A stretch of 35,502 bases of DNA from Alphaproteobacteria bacterium. Lineage in GTDB: Bacteria; Pseudomonadota; Alphaproteobacteria; UBA2136; JAPKEQ01. Position numbers and translations under genes: made by a program. The stretch's first letter is position 1. Each line of letters begins with the position of its first letter. Shown here in pieces: positions 26,439-35,185 of this stretch. The notes under the pieces are model-generated. The model ran no database searches, was not told the DNA's origin, and was given only the letters and a program-made list of their open reading frames with translations. Where the stretch lies: NCBI GenBank assembly GCA_028821995.1, contig JAPKEQ010000007.1, forward strand, positions 1 through 35,502, in the 5' to 3' direction.

Positions 26439-28112
26439 TGTAAACTGGGTATCTTTGTGGTCTATAAATAGATATTTAAGTTTATTACGCTGATATTTTC
26501 CTGTTGCAGTGACAGGGGCTTCTTCTCCAAAAACAACAACTTTCGGACATTTTCCGCGTGGCATATTTTCAGAGCAAATACTCAAAATATCTTCAGCACT
26601 GATGCTTGCCCCCTCTTCTTTTACAATAAAAGCACCAACTTCTTCTCCGTAAAAGTTATTTTCAAAACCAACAGCAAGTCCAATACGTACACCTTTAATG
26701 CCAGAAAGAATCTCATCAATTTCAAGTGGGGCATAGTTCACCCCGCCTCTAATGATTAGCTCTTTTAGCCTTCCCGTAATAAAAAAGAACTGGCGCCCTC
26801 TGTCATCTGTAAGATAAAATCCTTCATCACCACTTCTAAACCACCCAAACTCAAAAGCTTCTGCGTTAGCTTCTGGGCGTTTAAAATACCCCTGCATAAT
26901 ATTTTGCCCACGAATAACAATTTCTCCGCGCTCATTTTCAGCAAGCGCATTGCCTTCCTCATCATGAATCGCCATTTCATTACAGCCTATCGCACAACCA
27001 ATAGAAGGAAATCCATGTTCGTACATCATTTCCTGATATTCACTCTCTGATAAATCTTTAGGTAAGTAACAGCTATAAACGACCGTCTCACTTAAGCCAT
27101 AACCATGCTGAATCTTAATTTTGAATTTTTCCATAAAACGTTGAGAAAGCTCAACAGTGAGCGGTCCAGCCCCGCAAATTAAAAAGTAATCCTTTAAAGA
27201 TTCTGGCTTATTAAATGATTCATATGTCTCTCCAAGAAAAGAAAGAATAGTTGGAACAACACTTCCAAAGGTGCACCTTTCCTCCTGCAAAACAGTGAAG
27301 TAATTAGACGCACTAAATTTTCGATTAAGAACCGTGCTTCCTCCCGAATAAAAAACCGTCAAAAGCGTCAAAATAAGGCCATTTACATGATGAATAGGAA
27401 GAATTGTCATAGCTTTATCAGTAGCATCAAACTTGAACCACTCCGCAATAGCATGAGCATCGGCAAGAAGATTACCATGGTCGAGTACAACACCTTTAGG
27501 CTTTCCTGTGGTTCCTGATGTAAATACAACAAGGCTTTCTGTTTCACGATTTACATCTACAAAGGGTTTGTAATCATTTTTATATTTTTTATCAGAAAAC
27601 CTTTCCCATCCAGAACTCTCAACTCCTGATATTTGTATAAAATGCTGAATGCGGGGGAGCATTTCTTTTACATGGGCAAGTTTTTCAGTATATTCTTTTA
27701 ATGCAAAAAGAGCTTTGCATTCAGAATTCTCAATAACAAAGTTAATCCGTTCTTCACTTTCTGTCATATTAAGCGGAACATAAGCGTATCCCATCAACCA
27801 GCAAGCAAAAGCAGTAAAAACAGTTTGGTCATGGTTGTGAGCAGCGACAGCCACACGATCTCCTGATTTTAATCCAAGGTGCTCTTGCATAAAGTATGCG
27901 TACTTTAAAACCTCCGTATAAAAATCGCCGTAAGACCATTCTCTACGTGTGTCTCCATCTCTGTAAATCAGGAAAGGTGCATTTTTTGAAAGCTCACACC
28001 TCTTTTCTATAAGCGATGTAAGCGTTGAATAGTTTGCCAGAAGTGGCTCATACGCATGCTGTGCTGTCTGATGTGACTGGTAACTTTTTTCTGTAAGTAC
28101 ATCTGGACGCAT
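26436..28112 (-). CDS. Acyl-CoA ligase / AMP-binding enzyme
   Basis: A 558-aa member of the adenylate-forming family: carboxylate plus ATP to acyl-AMP, then a thioester. Motifs are the ATP loop FTSGTTGKPKGVVLDH, YGLSETVVYSCYLP, the hinge WFRSGDEGFYLTDDRGRQFFFITGRLKELIIRGGVNYAPLEIDE and the C-terminal Lys in PVTATGKYQRNKLKYL. It differs clearly from the FadD in this window. The substrate cannot be read from sequence; long-chain acids, aromatic acids or a carrier protein are all open. It lies 71 nt downstream of the 668-aa unknown gene on the same strand with no terminator between, so it may be the third gene of the TraG-like unit. AAGAAGAG precedes the start. Confidence 0.88.
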   Translation of the reverse strand: MRPDVLTEKSYQSHQTAQHAYEPLLANYSTLTSLIEKRCELSKNAPFLIYRDGDTRREWSYGDFYTEVLKYAYFMQEHLGLKSGDRVAVAAHNHDQTVFTAFACWLMGYAYVPLNMTESEERINFVIENSECKALFALKEYTEKLAHVKEMLPRIQHFIQISGVESSGWERFSDKKYKNDYKPFVDVNRETESLVVFTSGTTGKPKGVVLDHGNLLADAHAIAEWFKFDATDKAMTILPIHHVNGLILTLLTVFYSGGSTVLNRKFSASNYFTVLQEERCTFGSVVPTILSFLGETYESFNKPESLKDYFLICGAGPLTVELSQRFMEKFKIKIQHGYGLSETVVYSCYLPKDLSESEYQEMMYEHGFPSIGCAIGCNEMAIHDEEGNALAENERGEIVIRGQNIMQGYFKRPEANAEAFEFGWFRSGDEGFYLTDDRGRQFFFITGRLKELIIRGGVNYAPLEIDEILSGIKGVRIGLAVGFENNFYGEEVGAFIVKEEGASISAEDILSICSENMPRGKCPKVVVFGEEAPVTATGKYQRNKLKYLFIDHKDTQFT

Positions 28113-28183
28113 ACGTTTTGCTCTTCTTCTTATTTTATTCTAGCATTTATTTTATGCGATTATAAAACAAGAAGAAAGAGCTT

Positions 28184-30190
28184 TTAAAGCTGACTATCCT
28201 CATCAAGCGCACCACCAAGTTCAGAGCTCTTCAAATCACTGCCATCAAGCAAATGTTGCTCAGCACTGTTTTGTTTACTCACTTGCTCTTGCTGTCGGCC
28301 TTCTTGCTCCATAAGTTTCAACTCTTCAATTAAATCATCAATAGAAATCATACTCCAAAACGCAGCGTAATATAAACCTGGCTGCTCCCTATAAAGCCTA
28401 TGTCTCAATCTCATAAGTTCTAAACCTTGAGAACGCATGCCCATAAGTGCAGTATAAAAGCCTGGAGAAATTCTATCTAACTCGTCAGGTCTATCATTAG
28501 GCCAAAGTTGATGCGCAGAACTTTCAAGTATGTCATCGCTCACATGTTCAAGATGAAGCGTAAACCACTCAGTAACTTTATCCAGATTGACCTCATCTCC
28601 CAAGTAGCGAGTTAAAAATGGATAATCTTCAAGCGGTCGCCCTGTTGCAATTTTTAAATTTTCAACATCAGAAACCCACCACACTTGACCTTCAACCTCT
28701 TTTGCATAGTAACTAGGAACCACATTGGAACGTATAACAGGCAGCAGCCTTTGCGCCAAATTTGTTGGTGGGGTTATATTCTCTAGTCTATTTTTGGGGG
28801 CAAGCTCTGGAAACCACCAATTATCGAGTTCATACTCAAACTCTACAGGAAGTGGGTGATACCCTAAAGTACAAGATTCTTCATTAAGTGGCTTTCTACG
28901 AATAGCTGAATTAATGGCGATATCATTTGCCTGCCGTGCTTGATAGACATTTTCATCAATCAGGTCATAGCCGTTCATAATGCTAATTGGGTAAAATTTT
29001 GTCTTCATGTGTTCAGGTACAGAAATGGTCTCTGAATTATTTTCAGCAGGTGACTTAAAGGCACGCACCACCTCATCCACGCTCTTGTAGTAATAATGAA
29101 GAGGATCCCATAAAGGACCTGAAAGTTGCATAAACTTGCCTGTAACATGATCCCATCCAGAAAGAGCCGGCTCTTCAAAGTGGCTTGGGTGCGTAGGTAG
29201 ATGGCAAGATCCCCACTCAGCTACGCAACGGGTATGAGGCAAACGTAAATCTGGAAAGTAAGGCTCTGGGTCATTTACATGAGACGACTTATAACCGCTT
29301 CCATCACTCACGATGACTTGAGCAGGCTCAATACGACGAGACATAGCAATGCCAGGCCTCTTCACTTCCAAAATGGTTCCTTTAGGCGCATCACTTGGAG
29401 CAGTGCTAATAATTTTATGAAGACCCTCTACTGCTCTGCCAGGCCAAAAATCTTCAAGCTCAAAATCAGCGGTTACTTTGTTATAGCCATTATGCGCTTC
29501 AAAGGTTGGAATAACAGTTACACCTTTTTCAAAAAGGGCCTCATACCAAGATTCACCATCATGTTTTTCATGCCATTGCTCGTAACTTAAATTACCGCGC
29601 GCATCCCATTTGCTAAAGAAATCAGCTGCTGAGCTTTCCACTTCTGTAAGAGTTAGCCCTTCTGACTTCACATAAAGATACTCTGTCTGAGGCAGTTTCC
29701 ACCCATCAATATAAAAAGTATCCAAACGTAGCTTATATGGGTATAAATTCGGGTTCTTATAGCGTAAAAACTTAGGAATATGTTCATTTCCAGATTCCTT
29801 TGCATCAGGAGCAATAGACATATCTAAGCTCCTAAAAGAGGTAAGAATACATTCTGTCTGATCTGGCGCCGCTGGCTGGCTAAAGCGTGGGAACATCTTA
29901 TCAATGCTTTTCCACTCTTCATCAAACTTAACCTCAGGTCCATGCCCAATATGAATGACTCTCCCGCTCAAATCCCTCACACAGGTTGGAGATAAGCTCA
30001 CAAGATGAGAAAGCTTTACGCCTTGGCCATATTCACAAGAAATATTTGCGTTATTACCATGAGAAGGCTGACGCTTATTAACAAGGTTTAAATCTCTCAG
30101 TAAGCCAGAGTAGAAAGGCCAAGATACCTTCATGTGAGGGTTCTGGCCTCTCAAGTTATTCCATACAAATGCTTTATTATTTTTATTCAT
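28184..30190 (-). CDS. Uncharacterised 668-aa protein linked to the TraG-like gene
   Basis: I do not recognise this family. The product has no signal peptide and no membrane helix, so it is probably cytoplasmic. It is rich in Trp, Tyr, His and Pro (WPFYSGLLRDL; FDEEWKSIDKMFPRFSQP; GPLWDPLHYYYKSVDEV; ELDNWWFPELAPKNRLENITPP). The last 100 residues are helical (SPGFYTALMGMRSQGLELMRLRHRLYREQPGLYYAAFWSMISIDDLIEELKLMEQEGRQQEQ) and end in an acidic, flexible tail (DGSDLKSSELGGALDEDSQL), similar in style to a secretion or docking tail. No nucleotide-binding or catalytic motif is visible. It starts 14 nt after the TraG-like stop (TAGGA upstream), so the two are almost surely co-transcribed. A coupling, chaperone or effector role is inference only. 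Confidence 0.8.
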   Translation of the reverse strand: MNKNNKAFVWNNLRGQNPHMKVSWPFYSGLLRDLNLVNKRQPSHGNNANISCEYGQGVKLSHLVSLSPTCVRDLSGRVIHIGHGPEVKFDEEWKSIDKMFPRFSQPAAPDQTECILTSFRSLDMSIAPDAKESGNEHIPKFLRYKNPNLYPYKLRLDTFYIDGWKLPQTEYLYVKSEGLTLTEVESSAADFFSKWDARGNLSYEQWHEKHDGESWYEALFEKGVTVIPTFEAHNGYNKVTADFELEDFWPGRAVEGLHKIISTAPSDAPKGTILEVKRPGIAMSRRIEPAQVIVSDGSGYKSSHVNDPEPYFPDLRLPHTRCVAEWGSCHLPTHPSHFEEPALSGWDHVTGKFMQLSGPLWDPLHYYYKSVDEVVRAFKSPAENNSETISVPEHMKTKFYPISIMNGYDLIDENVYQARQANDIAINSAIRRKPLNEESCTLGYHPLPVEFEYELDNWWFPELAPKNRLENITPPTNLAQRLLPVIRSNVVPSYYAKEVEGQVWWVSDVENLKIATGRPLEDYPFLTRYLGDEVNLDKVTEWFTLHLEHVSDDILESSAHQLWPNDRPDELDRISPGFYTALMGMRSQGLELMRLRHRLYREQPGLYYAAFWSMISIDDLIEELKLMEQEGRQQEQVSKQNSAEQHLLDGSDLKSSELGGALDEDSQL

Positions 30191-30204
30191 TACATATTCC
30201 TAGT

Positions 30205-33200
30205 TTAAGTTACCCAGTCTTCGGTATTCATAGATGATTTTTTAGGGGCTGCATTCAGTCCTTCACGAGACTCTAGCTCATGCATTTTTTTCGTGATCAT
30301 TTTCCCATCAGAACCTTTAACTTGGACATTTTCCCATTTTAATTTCGAAATCATGTCATCCGTCATCCCTTGAGCTTTAAGCGCTTCTTGAGATACATGA
30401 TACTGTGCAGAACCTGTTTTTAGGTTTTGCTGCTTAGAGTAATGCTGGTCTAACGTTCCTGCCTGATGCATATCACTCATATGTTGATTCATACTGTTAA
30501 AGGAACTATTAATATTGGGCTGAGCATTTTTCATGCTTCCTTTTGCTTGAATCCACATTTTAGCAATCTTATCCTGCATCTCATCATGATAGGAAGATAG
30601 CCCTCTCTCTGAATTCGCATCTTTTTCAATAGGTGCCTTTAACTTAGAAGCTGCCGTTCCTGATTTAGTCATCTTAGCATAAGCTCTTTTCGCGCTATCT
30701 TTGCTTTCATTTAGAGCCATATCATCAGGATCAGACTCACCTAATCTTTGAGACAGTCCTCCACCAGCAGAGTTACGTCTAAAGCTTGCACGACCTGTTC
30801 TTGCGTTTGCTGACCCCATGTAGCCATCCCTGACAGAATCTCCAAGTAACATAGAGGCACCAGGTAGGGCAGATACTGTAGCAAGCGCACCAGCAGCGCC
30901 ACCGAATGCACTTGAACTAACTCTTGCAGCTCCGCCAAGTCCAACTTTATCTAATTTTTCTTCGGCAGCATTAGAGAGAGACTGTCCTTTTTCTAGAAGA
31001 GATCCAGTTCCCCTACCAACCGCTTGAGTTCCTTTAGCAAGGGTTCTGGCTGCCACAATTGGCGCTGCCCCATAAGCCATAGCTTCTTGGAAAGAAACCT
31101 GTCCTGCTTTATCCATGCTTGTAAGATGCTTAACAAACGATCCTGAATCCTTCATGCCAAATAGAAGCATACCAGCAAGAGAGAATAAACTTACACTTGC
31201 CGTTAAATGCGCCATAACGAGCATAGCTTTATAAAGTTCAGGATCACCTACATTGGTACCTTCAACCCAAAACATAAGTGATACAAATGCATGGTCAATA
31301 AGGATAAGTGCAATTGAAACTGTTTTAAGGAATGCTACAGCCACAACAGGTGCAACCAATACTGCACTTGCTTGCATTGGCACAGCAATACCCATAAGGA
31401 AAGCAAATGGTGTCATAAAGAGTGCAAGGGCTAACCCGTAAGAAATAATAACAGGCATAAGCTTCATATAAGCTCCATAAACAAAACCTTGTACAGCAGA
31501 TGCAATAGAAAGCCCCACTTTAACAACAACGCTACCCACCGCTGCACTGTAAGAATTGACGCCTCCATAACTCGTCGCTCCATTAGGACTTGCGGTAATG
31601 CTTGAAAAGTTACCCGTTTGAGAATTTCCCCAAGCTGACTTCATATCTCCGGCAAAACTTTGTGCCCATAGGCTCATGCTACAATCTAGGCCACCATTTT
31701 TACAAAAATATTCGGTTGGCCCCCAGGAATTATCAGGAGTATCGACTTCACCCGTACCACATCCGCTCCATGTCGAAGCGCCTGTAGTCGAATCAATCCT
31801 CTGTATGCACCCCTCTCTCATAAGCATCATTCTGGCAGACTCTGCAAGAGATGCATGCACTTTTCGGATATTAGGGTCACTTGATGAATTTAAGAAGCTA
31901 GGGTCTAGCAAATACTGTCCCTGACTAATGGTTAGCGGTTCTCTAAAGTCAATCATATCCCCCGAAGGCGTTGAAGGTATAAGTCCTGCTTCTTCTAGTG
32001 CATAAAATTTACGGCTCCAAATAAGAGCTGCAAAATCAAGGCAGCTTTGCACAGCTGGATTAAAGTTATTCCCTACAGAAGTAGTAATGCCGCCTAAGTC
32101 TGAAATAGCACCATAAGAACGGGGCAAAAGGCCACGGTGAGCAAGAGTACCACTACCAACAAGAGTCACGCTTGGCACCCCTGATTTTCTAGCTGTTACA
32201 TATGGAATATAAAGCTGAACAGGGTAATTTGCCATGGCACTATTAAGAGAATCGTACCTTCCATCAGCTCCAGCAAAAACAGATGAAGCTCTTCTGAACT
32301 CTTCAGCAGAAGGAATAAAACCATAATTTCCTGTTCTATCAGGGAAAATTTGGCCGGCAGCTAGTACGCTGACTGCACCACTTCCACCCCAAAGCACTGC
32401 TCGCGCTATTGGGATAACTGGCTCTCGATCCCGCGGTGTCTCTGTTACAGCAGTACCATCAACAGATAGAGTGTCATCAGCCTCTAAATGATAGTTATAT
32501 GGATCCGGTTCATAAGCAGCTTCTTTTGTTCCCCATAACCAGTGATCTGATATCACATAATCATTATCCTCCAAAAGTAAATCATTGAAAATATGGTTTT
32601 TATTATTCCCAATCGTTCCACGATAAGGGAACCCCACTCTTGTAGTACTTACTGATTTTCGTTCTAATTTATAATCAATTAGAGCCTGTATAGATGAATC
32701 AACATTAATTGATGCAATTACAGCATCCATTGCAGATTTTCTTGCTTCATATGCAGGGTTACCTGTTCCTTCTGGCATAACAATAGACTTAGCATAATCA
32801 TCTGGGTGTAGCCTTGCTGTTGCAGCCCTAACCGGATAAACACGTTTATCTGCAAAACCGCTGTAATAAACTTCATTTGCTCTTATTGCATCGCTATACG
32901 TAAACGTATCTTCTGCTGCAAGTTTCAACTGAGAGGCAGGGATACTAGCAAAATCCGCCATATTTTTAACAACGTCATGGACAGGGCATATTTCAGAATA
33001 AACGGCCTCATAATATTGTATGTTCTGATTGTTTTTAACTGTATCAGAAAGAAGTGAACTGTCATTATAAATGCCTGTAACATCTCCTGGGGTTGTTTGG
33101 TTTTCAGCGCCTCCCCATAATGCTTGCAGTAAAGTTCTCTCAATTGCTGTGAAAAAATGGATGGCTACAAGCTGAGGGGTAAAGGCACCAAACTGGTCCA

Positions 33201-33681
33201 TATTATCCGTAATTCTTGTTGGTAAAGCATCTGAAATATTACCAGCAATACTCGCATCGACGCCAGACTTACAAACAATTTCCATAGACAATGCATCATT
33301 TGGCGGAACAGGGCAATCCCATGCATCCTGATGGCTACCTAGCGGGTAGAAGAATAAAGAGCTATCACTTGGATTAGGCCCTACAATTAAAATAAATACT
33401 AAAAATAAATAACAAAAGATTGTCATGAAATTATGGTTTTTAGGAATAAGTAGAATAAGAAGTCCACCAATCAAGGCAAACGTTAAAGCAAGTGTTTGTA
33501 AGCCGCCATTTTTAAAAAGATCAAAATAAAAATCTTGTTGTGCAAAGCCTACAACTGTCATAAGCCGGTGTTCACCGACTACGCCTAAATCTGGAAACTC
33601 AGCATAAGCCTCAACAGCTCCTAGTATAACAGCAAAAAACACCCCAAGAAAAAGGCACAATCTTCCAGCATAAAATGACAT
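30205..33681 (-). CDS. TraG-N-like conjugation / type IV secretion membrane protein
   Basis: About 1158 aa from ATG 33681 (the track uses GTG 33693). Residues 1-27 are a signal peptide or anchor (LCLFLGVFFAVILGAVEAYA). Two helices follow (GGLQTLALTFALIGGLLILLI; NFMTIFCYLFLVFILIVGP), then about 600 residues probably periplasmic with several Cys, then at about 725-880 a helix cluster (GFVYGAYMKLMPVIISYGLALALFMTPFAFLMGIAVP; VLVAPVVAVAFLKTVSIALILIDHAFVSLMFW). The last 270 residues are hydrophilic, Ser/Ala/Lys/Gln-rich. This layout, and the PQLVAIHFFTAIERTLLQALWGG segment, resemble the TraG N-terminal family of F-type conjugation systems; a DotA/TraY relative is the alternative. It is divergent from a pilin-like gene. 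No secretion ATPase or relaxase is in the window. Confidence 0.72.
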   Translation of the reverse strand: MSFYAGRLCLFLGVFFAVILGAVEAYAEFPDLGVVGEHRLMTVVGFAQQDFYFDLFKNGGLQTLALTFALIGGLLILLIPKNHNFMTIFCYLFLVFILIVGPNPSDSSLFFYPLGSHQDAWDCPVPPNDALSMEIVCKSGVDASIAGNISDALPTRITDNMDQFGAFTPQLVAIHFFTAIERTLLQALWGGAENQTTPGDVTGIYNDSSLLSDTVKNNQNIQYYEAVYSEICPVHDVVKNMADFASIPASQLKLAAEDTFTYSDAIRANEVYYSGFADKRVYPVRAATARLHPDDYAKSIVMPEGTGNPAYEARKSAMDAVIASINVDSSIQALIDYKLERKSVSTTRVGFPYRGTIGNNKNHIFNDLLLEDNDYVISDHWLWGTKEAAYEPDPYNYHLEADDTLSVDGTAVTETPRDREPVIPIARAVLWGGSGAVSVLAAGQIFPDRTGNYGFIPSAEEFRRASSVFAGADGRYDSLNSAMANYPVQLYIPYVTARKSGVPSVTLVGSGTLAHRGLLPRSYGAISDLGGITTSVGNNFNPAVQSCLDFAALIWSRKFYALEEAGLIPSTPSGDMIDFREPLTISQGQYLLDPSFLNSSSDPNIRKVHASLAESARMMLMREGCIQRIDSTTGASTWSGCGTGEVDTPDNSWGPTEYFCKNGGLDCSMSLWAQSFAGDMKSAWGNSQTGNFSSITASPNGATSYGGVNSYSAAVGSVVVKVGLSIASAVQGFVYGAYMKLMPVIISYGLALALFMTPFAFLMGIAVPMQASAVLVAPVVAVAFLKTVSIALILIDHAFVSLMFWVEGTNVGDPELYKAMLVMAHLTASVSLFSLAGMLLFGMKDSGSFVKHLTSMDKAGQVSFQEAMAYGAAPIVAARTLAKGTQAVGRGTGSLLEKGQSLSNAAEEKLDKVGLGGAARVSSSAFGGAAGALATVSALPGASMLLGDSVRDGYMGSANARTGRASFRRNSAGGGLSQRLGESDPDDMALNESKDSAKRAYAKMTKSGTAASKLKAPIEKDANSERGLSSYHDEMQDKIAKMWIQAKGSMKNAQPNINSSFNSMNQHMSDMHQAGTLDQHYSKQQNLKTGSAQYHVSQEALKAQGMTDDMISKLKWENVQVKGSDGKMITKKMHELESREGLNAAPKKSSMNTEDWVT

Positions 33682-33693
33682 ATGTCTACCCAC

Positions 33694-33841
33694 TATTCGT
33701 ATTCCCTAATTTACCACTTGCACACTTATGTTGATGCATACAAGTAACATTTCTTGACACCTATTAGGGTACATTAATTTATCCAGCTTGAAAGATAAAA
33801 AAAACACCCCATACTATTTATATGGATGAAGGAGCCCGATA
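33694..33841. promoter_or_regulatory. Divergent promoter region, TraG-like gene / pilin-like gene
   Basis: On the plus strand TTGAAA (33788-33793), an 18-nt spacer and TACTAT (33812-33817) make a good sigma-70-type promoter for the pilin-like gene. A second -35-like TTGACA is at 33754-33759 with an AT-rich -10 area after it. The 10-mer ATGCATACAA (33734-33743) also occurs before the AAA+ gene at 22698-22707. An AGGAG site precedes the ATG at 33842. Confidence 0.6.
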
Positions 33842-34348
33842 ATGCAAAAAAAAATGAACCTATTTTTTATTTTAACCTTATTTATATTAAGCCTTAGTTG
33901 CTTTCAAGAAGCTTTCGCAGCCCCTGTTGGTGGCGCTTCAGCAAATATGGATGAAGTTTACTGCGACGTAAGAGAACTTGTTACAGGTAACGTAGGGACC
34001 CTAATTGGCTTTGCCTTTGCCTTCGCAGGATTTGTTGTACTTCTTATGAAAGGTAGCAATTACGGTATATTTATGATCATTGTTGGTATATCAGTCACAG
34101 CATTTCCTGGATTAATAAATGCTTTTATAGAAGGCATAAGCACTGCATCAAGTGAAGCGGACGATATGACCATTGGCGCATGCGTCAGCGGTGAACTTTC
34201 ATCAGCAACCGCTATTGCAAGGGATGGAGCAGCAGCAGCAACATTTAATCCCATGGACGCTTTAACAAGAAGTGCGCCACCAAGAGAGACAACGGTTGTA
34301 CCGCCTTCAATTGAAGAGTGTGGTCCAGATGTTTCTGGCCCTTGCTAA
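33842..34348 (+). CDS. Pilin/VirB2-TrbC-like small membrane protein
   Basis: A 168-aa exported protein. A signal peptide (MNLFFILTLFILSLSCFQEAFA, then APVGG) is followed by a short segment with a Cys (DEVYCDVRELVTGN) and two hydrophobic helices joined by a short loop (VGTLIGFAFAFAGFVVLLM, then KGSNYG, then IFMIIVGISVTAFPGLINAFI). This is the plan of VirB2/TrbC/TraA major pilins, though those usually end soon after the second helix. Here about 70 extra residues follow, Ser/Thr/Ala/Pro-rich with two Cys (IEECGPDVSGPC). It has its own promoter and terminator and is divergent from the TraG-like gene. A pilin or surface-filament subunit of the same apparatus is likely but unproven. Confidence 0.72.
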   Translation: MQKKMNLFFILTLFILSLSCFQEAFAAPVGGASANMDEVYCDVRELVTGNVGTLIGFAFAFAGFVVLLMKGSNYGIFMIIVGISVTAFPGLINAFIEGISTASSEADDMTIGACVSGELSSATAIARDGAAAATFNPMDALTRSAPPRETTVVPPSIEECGPDVSGPC

Positions 34349-34356
34349 CTCAACAC

Positions 34357-34386
34357 AAGCCCTCTCATGTCAGAGGGCTTTCTTTT
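34357..34386 (+). terminator. Rho-independent terminator after the pilin-like gene
   Basis: AAGCCCTCT-CATGTC-AGAGGGCTT is a perfect 9-bp stem with a 6-nt loop followed by TCTTTT. It lies 8 nt after the stop codon of the pilin-like gene. Confidence 0.9.
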
Positions 34387-34888
34387 GATTTATACATGTA
34401 TAGACTCAAAGGTTTTCTTCAACCACTTATTCATACGAAGAAGAGCTTGATACCGTCTCCATAAATCTATCTATGTCCTCCTATGCCTTCTCTTGCTTTA
34501 GGGCATCCAAGCAAACAAAACCTAATATTAATGAATAACTTACATTAAATATGCGTTCCTAAGATTTAGGCATTCCAGTTTAATAAAGGCTATCAGTGTC
34601 CCCCTAAATTCATTAGCTGGAACTAATAGCATACATACCCTATCCCCCCTACTCAAGCCACACACAAAAGCTACAGGGCAGAAGGATCAGAGAGTCAGAG
34701 AGTCAGAGACAGTATTATAAGAATCGAAGCATGAAGAGGTACAAAGAATAAACTTATATAAACCTAAGGGCCACACAAGCTCTAAGAGGGCTACATAATC
34801 ACCCAACAAGCTCTTTAATCAAAGCGTATCAAAAGGAATAAGAGCTAAAATTTAGCTAGGCATGGTTGATTTTTATCATATTACACAG
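34387..34888. other. Gene-free stretch between the pilin-like gene and the rRNA operon end
   Basis: About 500 nt, AT-rich, with stops in all frames and no convincing ORF, tRNA or known RNA. The only regular element is three tandem 8-mers (TCAGAGAG, TCAGAGAG, TCAGAGAC) at 34687-34710. Confidence 0.6.
34687..34710. repeat. Three tandem 8-mers TCAGAGAG
   Basis: TCAGAGAG TCAGAGAG TCAGAGAC stand head to tail in the gene-free stretch. This is short and may be simple slippage. Confidence 0.6.
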
Positions 34889-34916
34889 CAAAAAAACGCC
34901 TTGCGGCGGTTTTTTG
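34889..34916 (-). terminator. rRNA operon terminator
   Basis: On the minus strand AAAAAACCGCC-GCAA-GGCGTTTTTTT folds into a short CGCC/GGCG stem with a GCAA loop, extended by A-T pairs around one bulged base, and ends in seven Ts. It lies about 40 nt after the 5S gene in the direction of transcription. Confidence 0.8.
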
Positions 34917-34944
34917 GAAAATTGGATGCAGTCGAACACCTAAT

Positions 34945-35086
34945 TAGAATATTAAAACTTGGCAATGTGCTACTCTCCCGTGCCTTAAGACAAAGTACCA
35001 TCGCCGCTACAAGGCTTCACGTCCGTGTTCGGAATGAGAACGGGTTTTGAACTTGTGCTATGGTCACCAAGAAATTTAATATTCTA
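34945..35086 (-). other. Processing stem enclosing the 5S rRNA
   Basis: TAGAATATTAAA (34945-34956) and TTTAATATTCTA (35075-35086) are perfect complements that extend the terminal helix of 5S rRNA (CTTGG/CCAAG). The roughly 12-bp AT stem probably serves RNase cutting of the precursor. Confidence 0.75.
34957..35072 (-). rRNA. rrf: 5S ribosomal RNA
   Basis: The minus strand reads CTTGGTGACCATAGCA…CATTCCGAACACGGACGTGAAGCC…GGGAGAGTAGCACATTGCCAAG, about 116 nt with the standard terminal helix and the conserved loop CCGAAC. It follows 23S by about 110 nt, as in a normal 16S-23S-5S operon read on the minus strand. Ends are accurate to a few bases. The track ORF 34862-35050 that crosses it is not a gene. 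Confidence 0.95.
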
Positions 35087-35185
35087 ACAAGGTGCTCGAC
35101 CAATAATAGTTATATAATGACCTTAATCATAAACCGTCAATTATCTGAAATCTACATACAGTAATTCGGTTATGTTGAGTGTAAG

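Noticed and set aside
26436-34348. Complete conjugative or integrative element
   Set aside because: No relaxase, coupling ATPase, VirB4-like ATPase, integrase, att repeats or tRNA target can be seen.
34862-35050. 62-aa plus ORF
   Set aside because: It runs through the rRNA terminator and the 5S rRNA gene.
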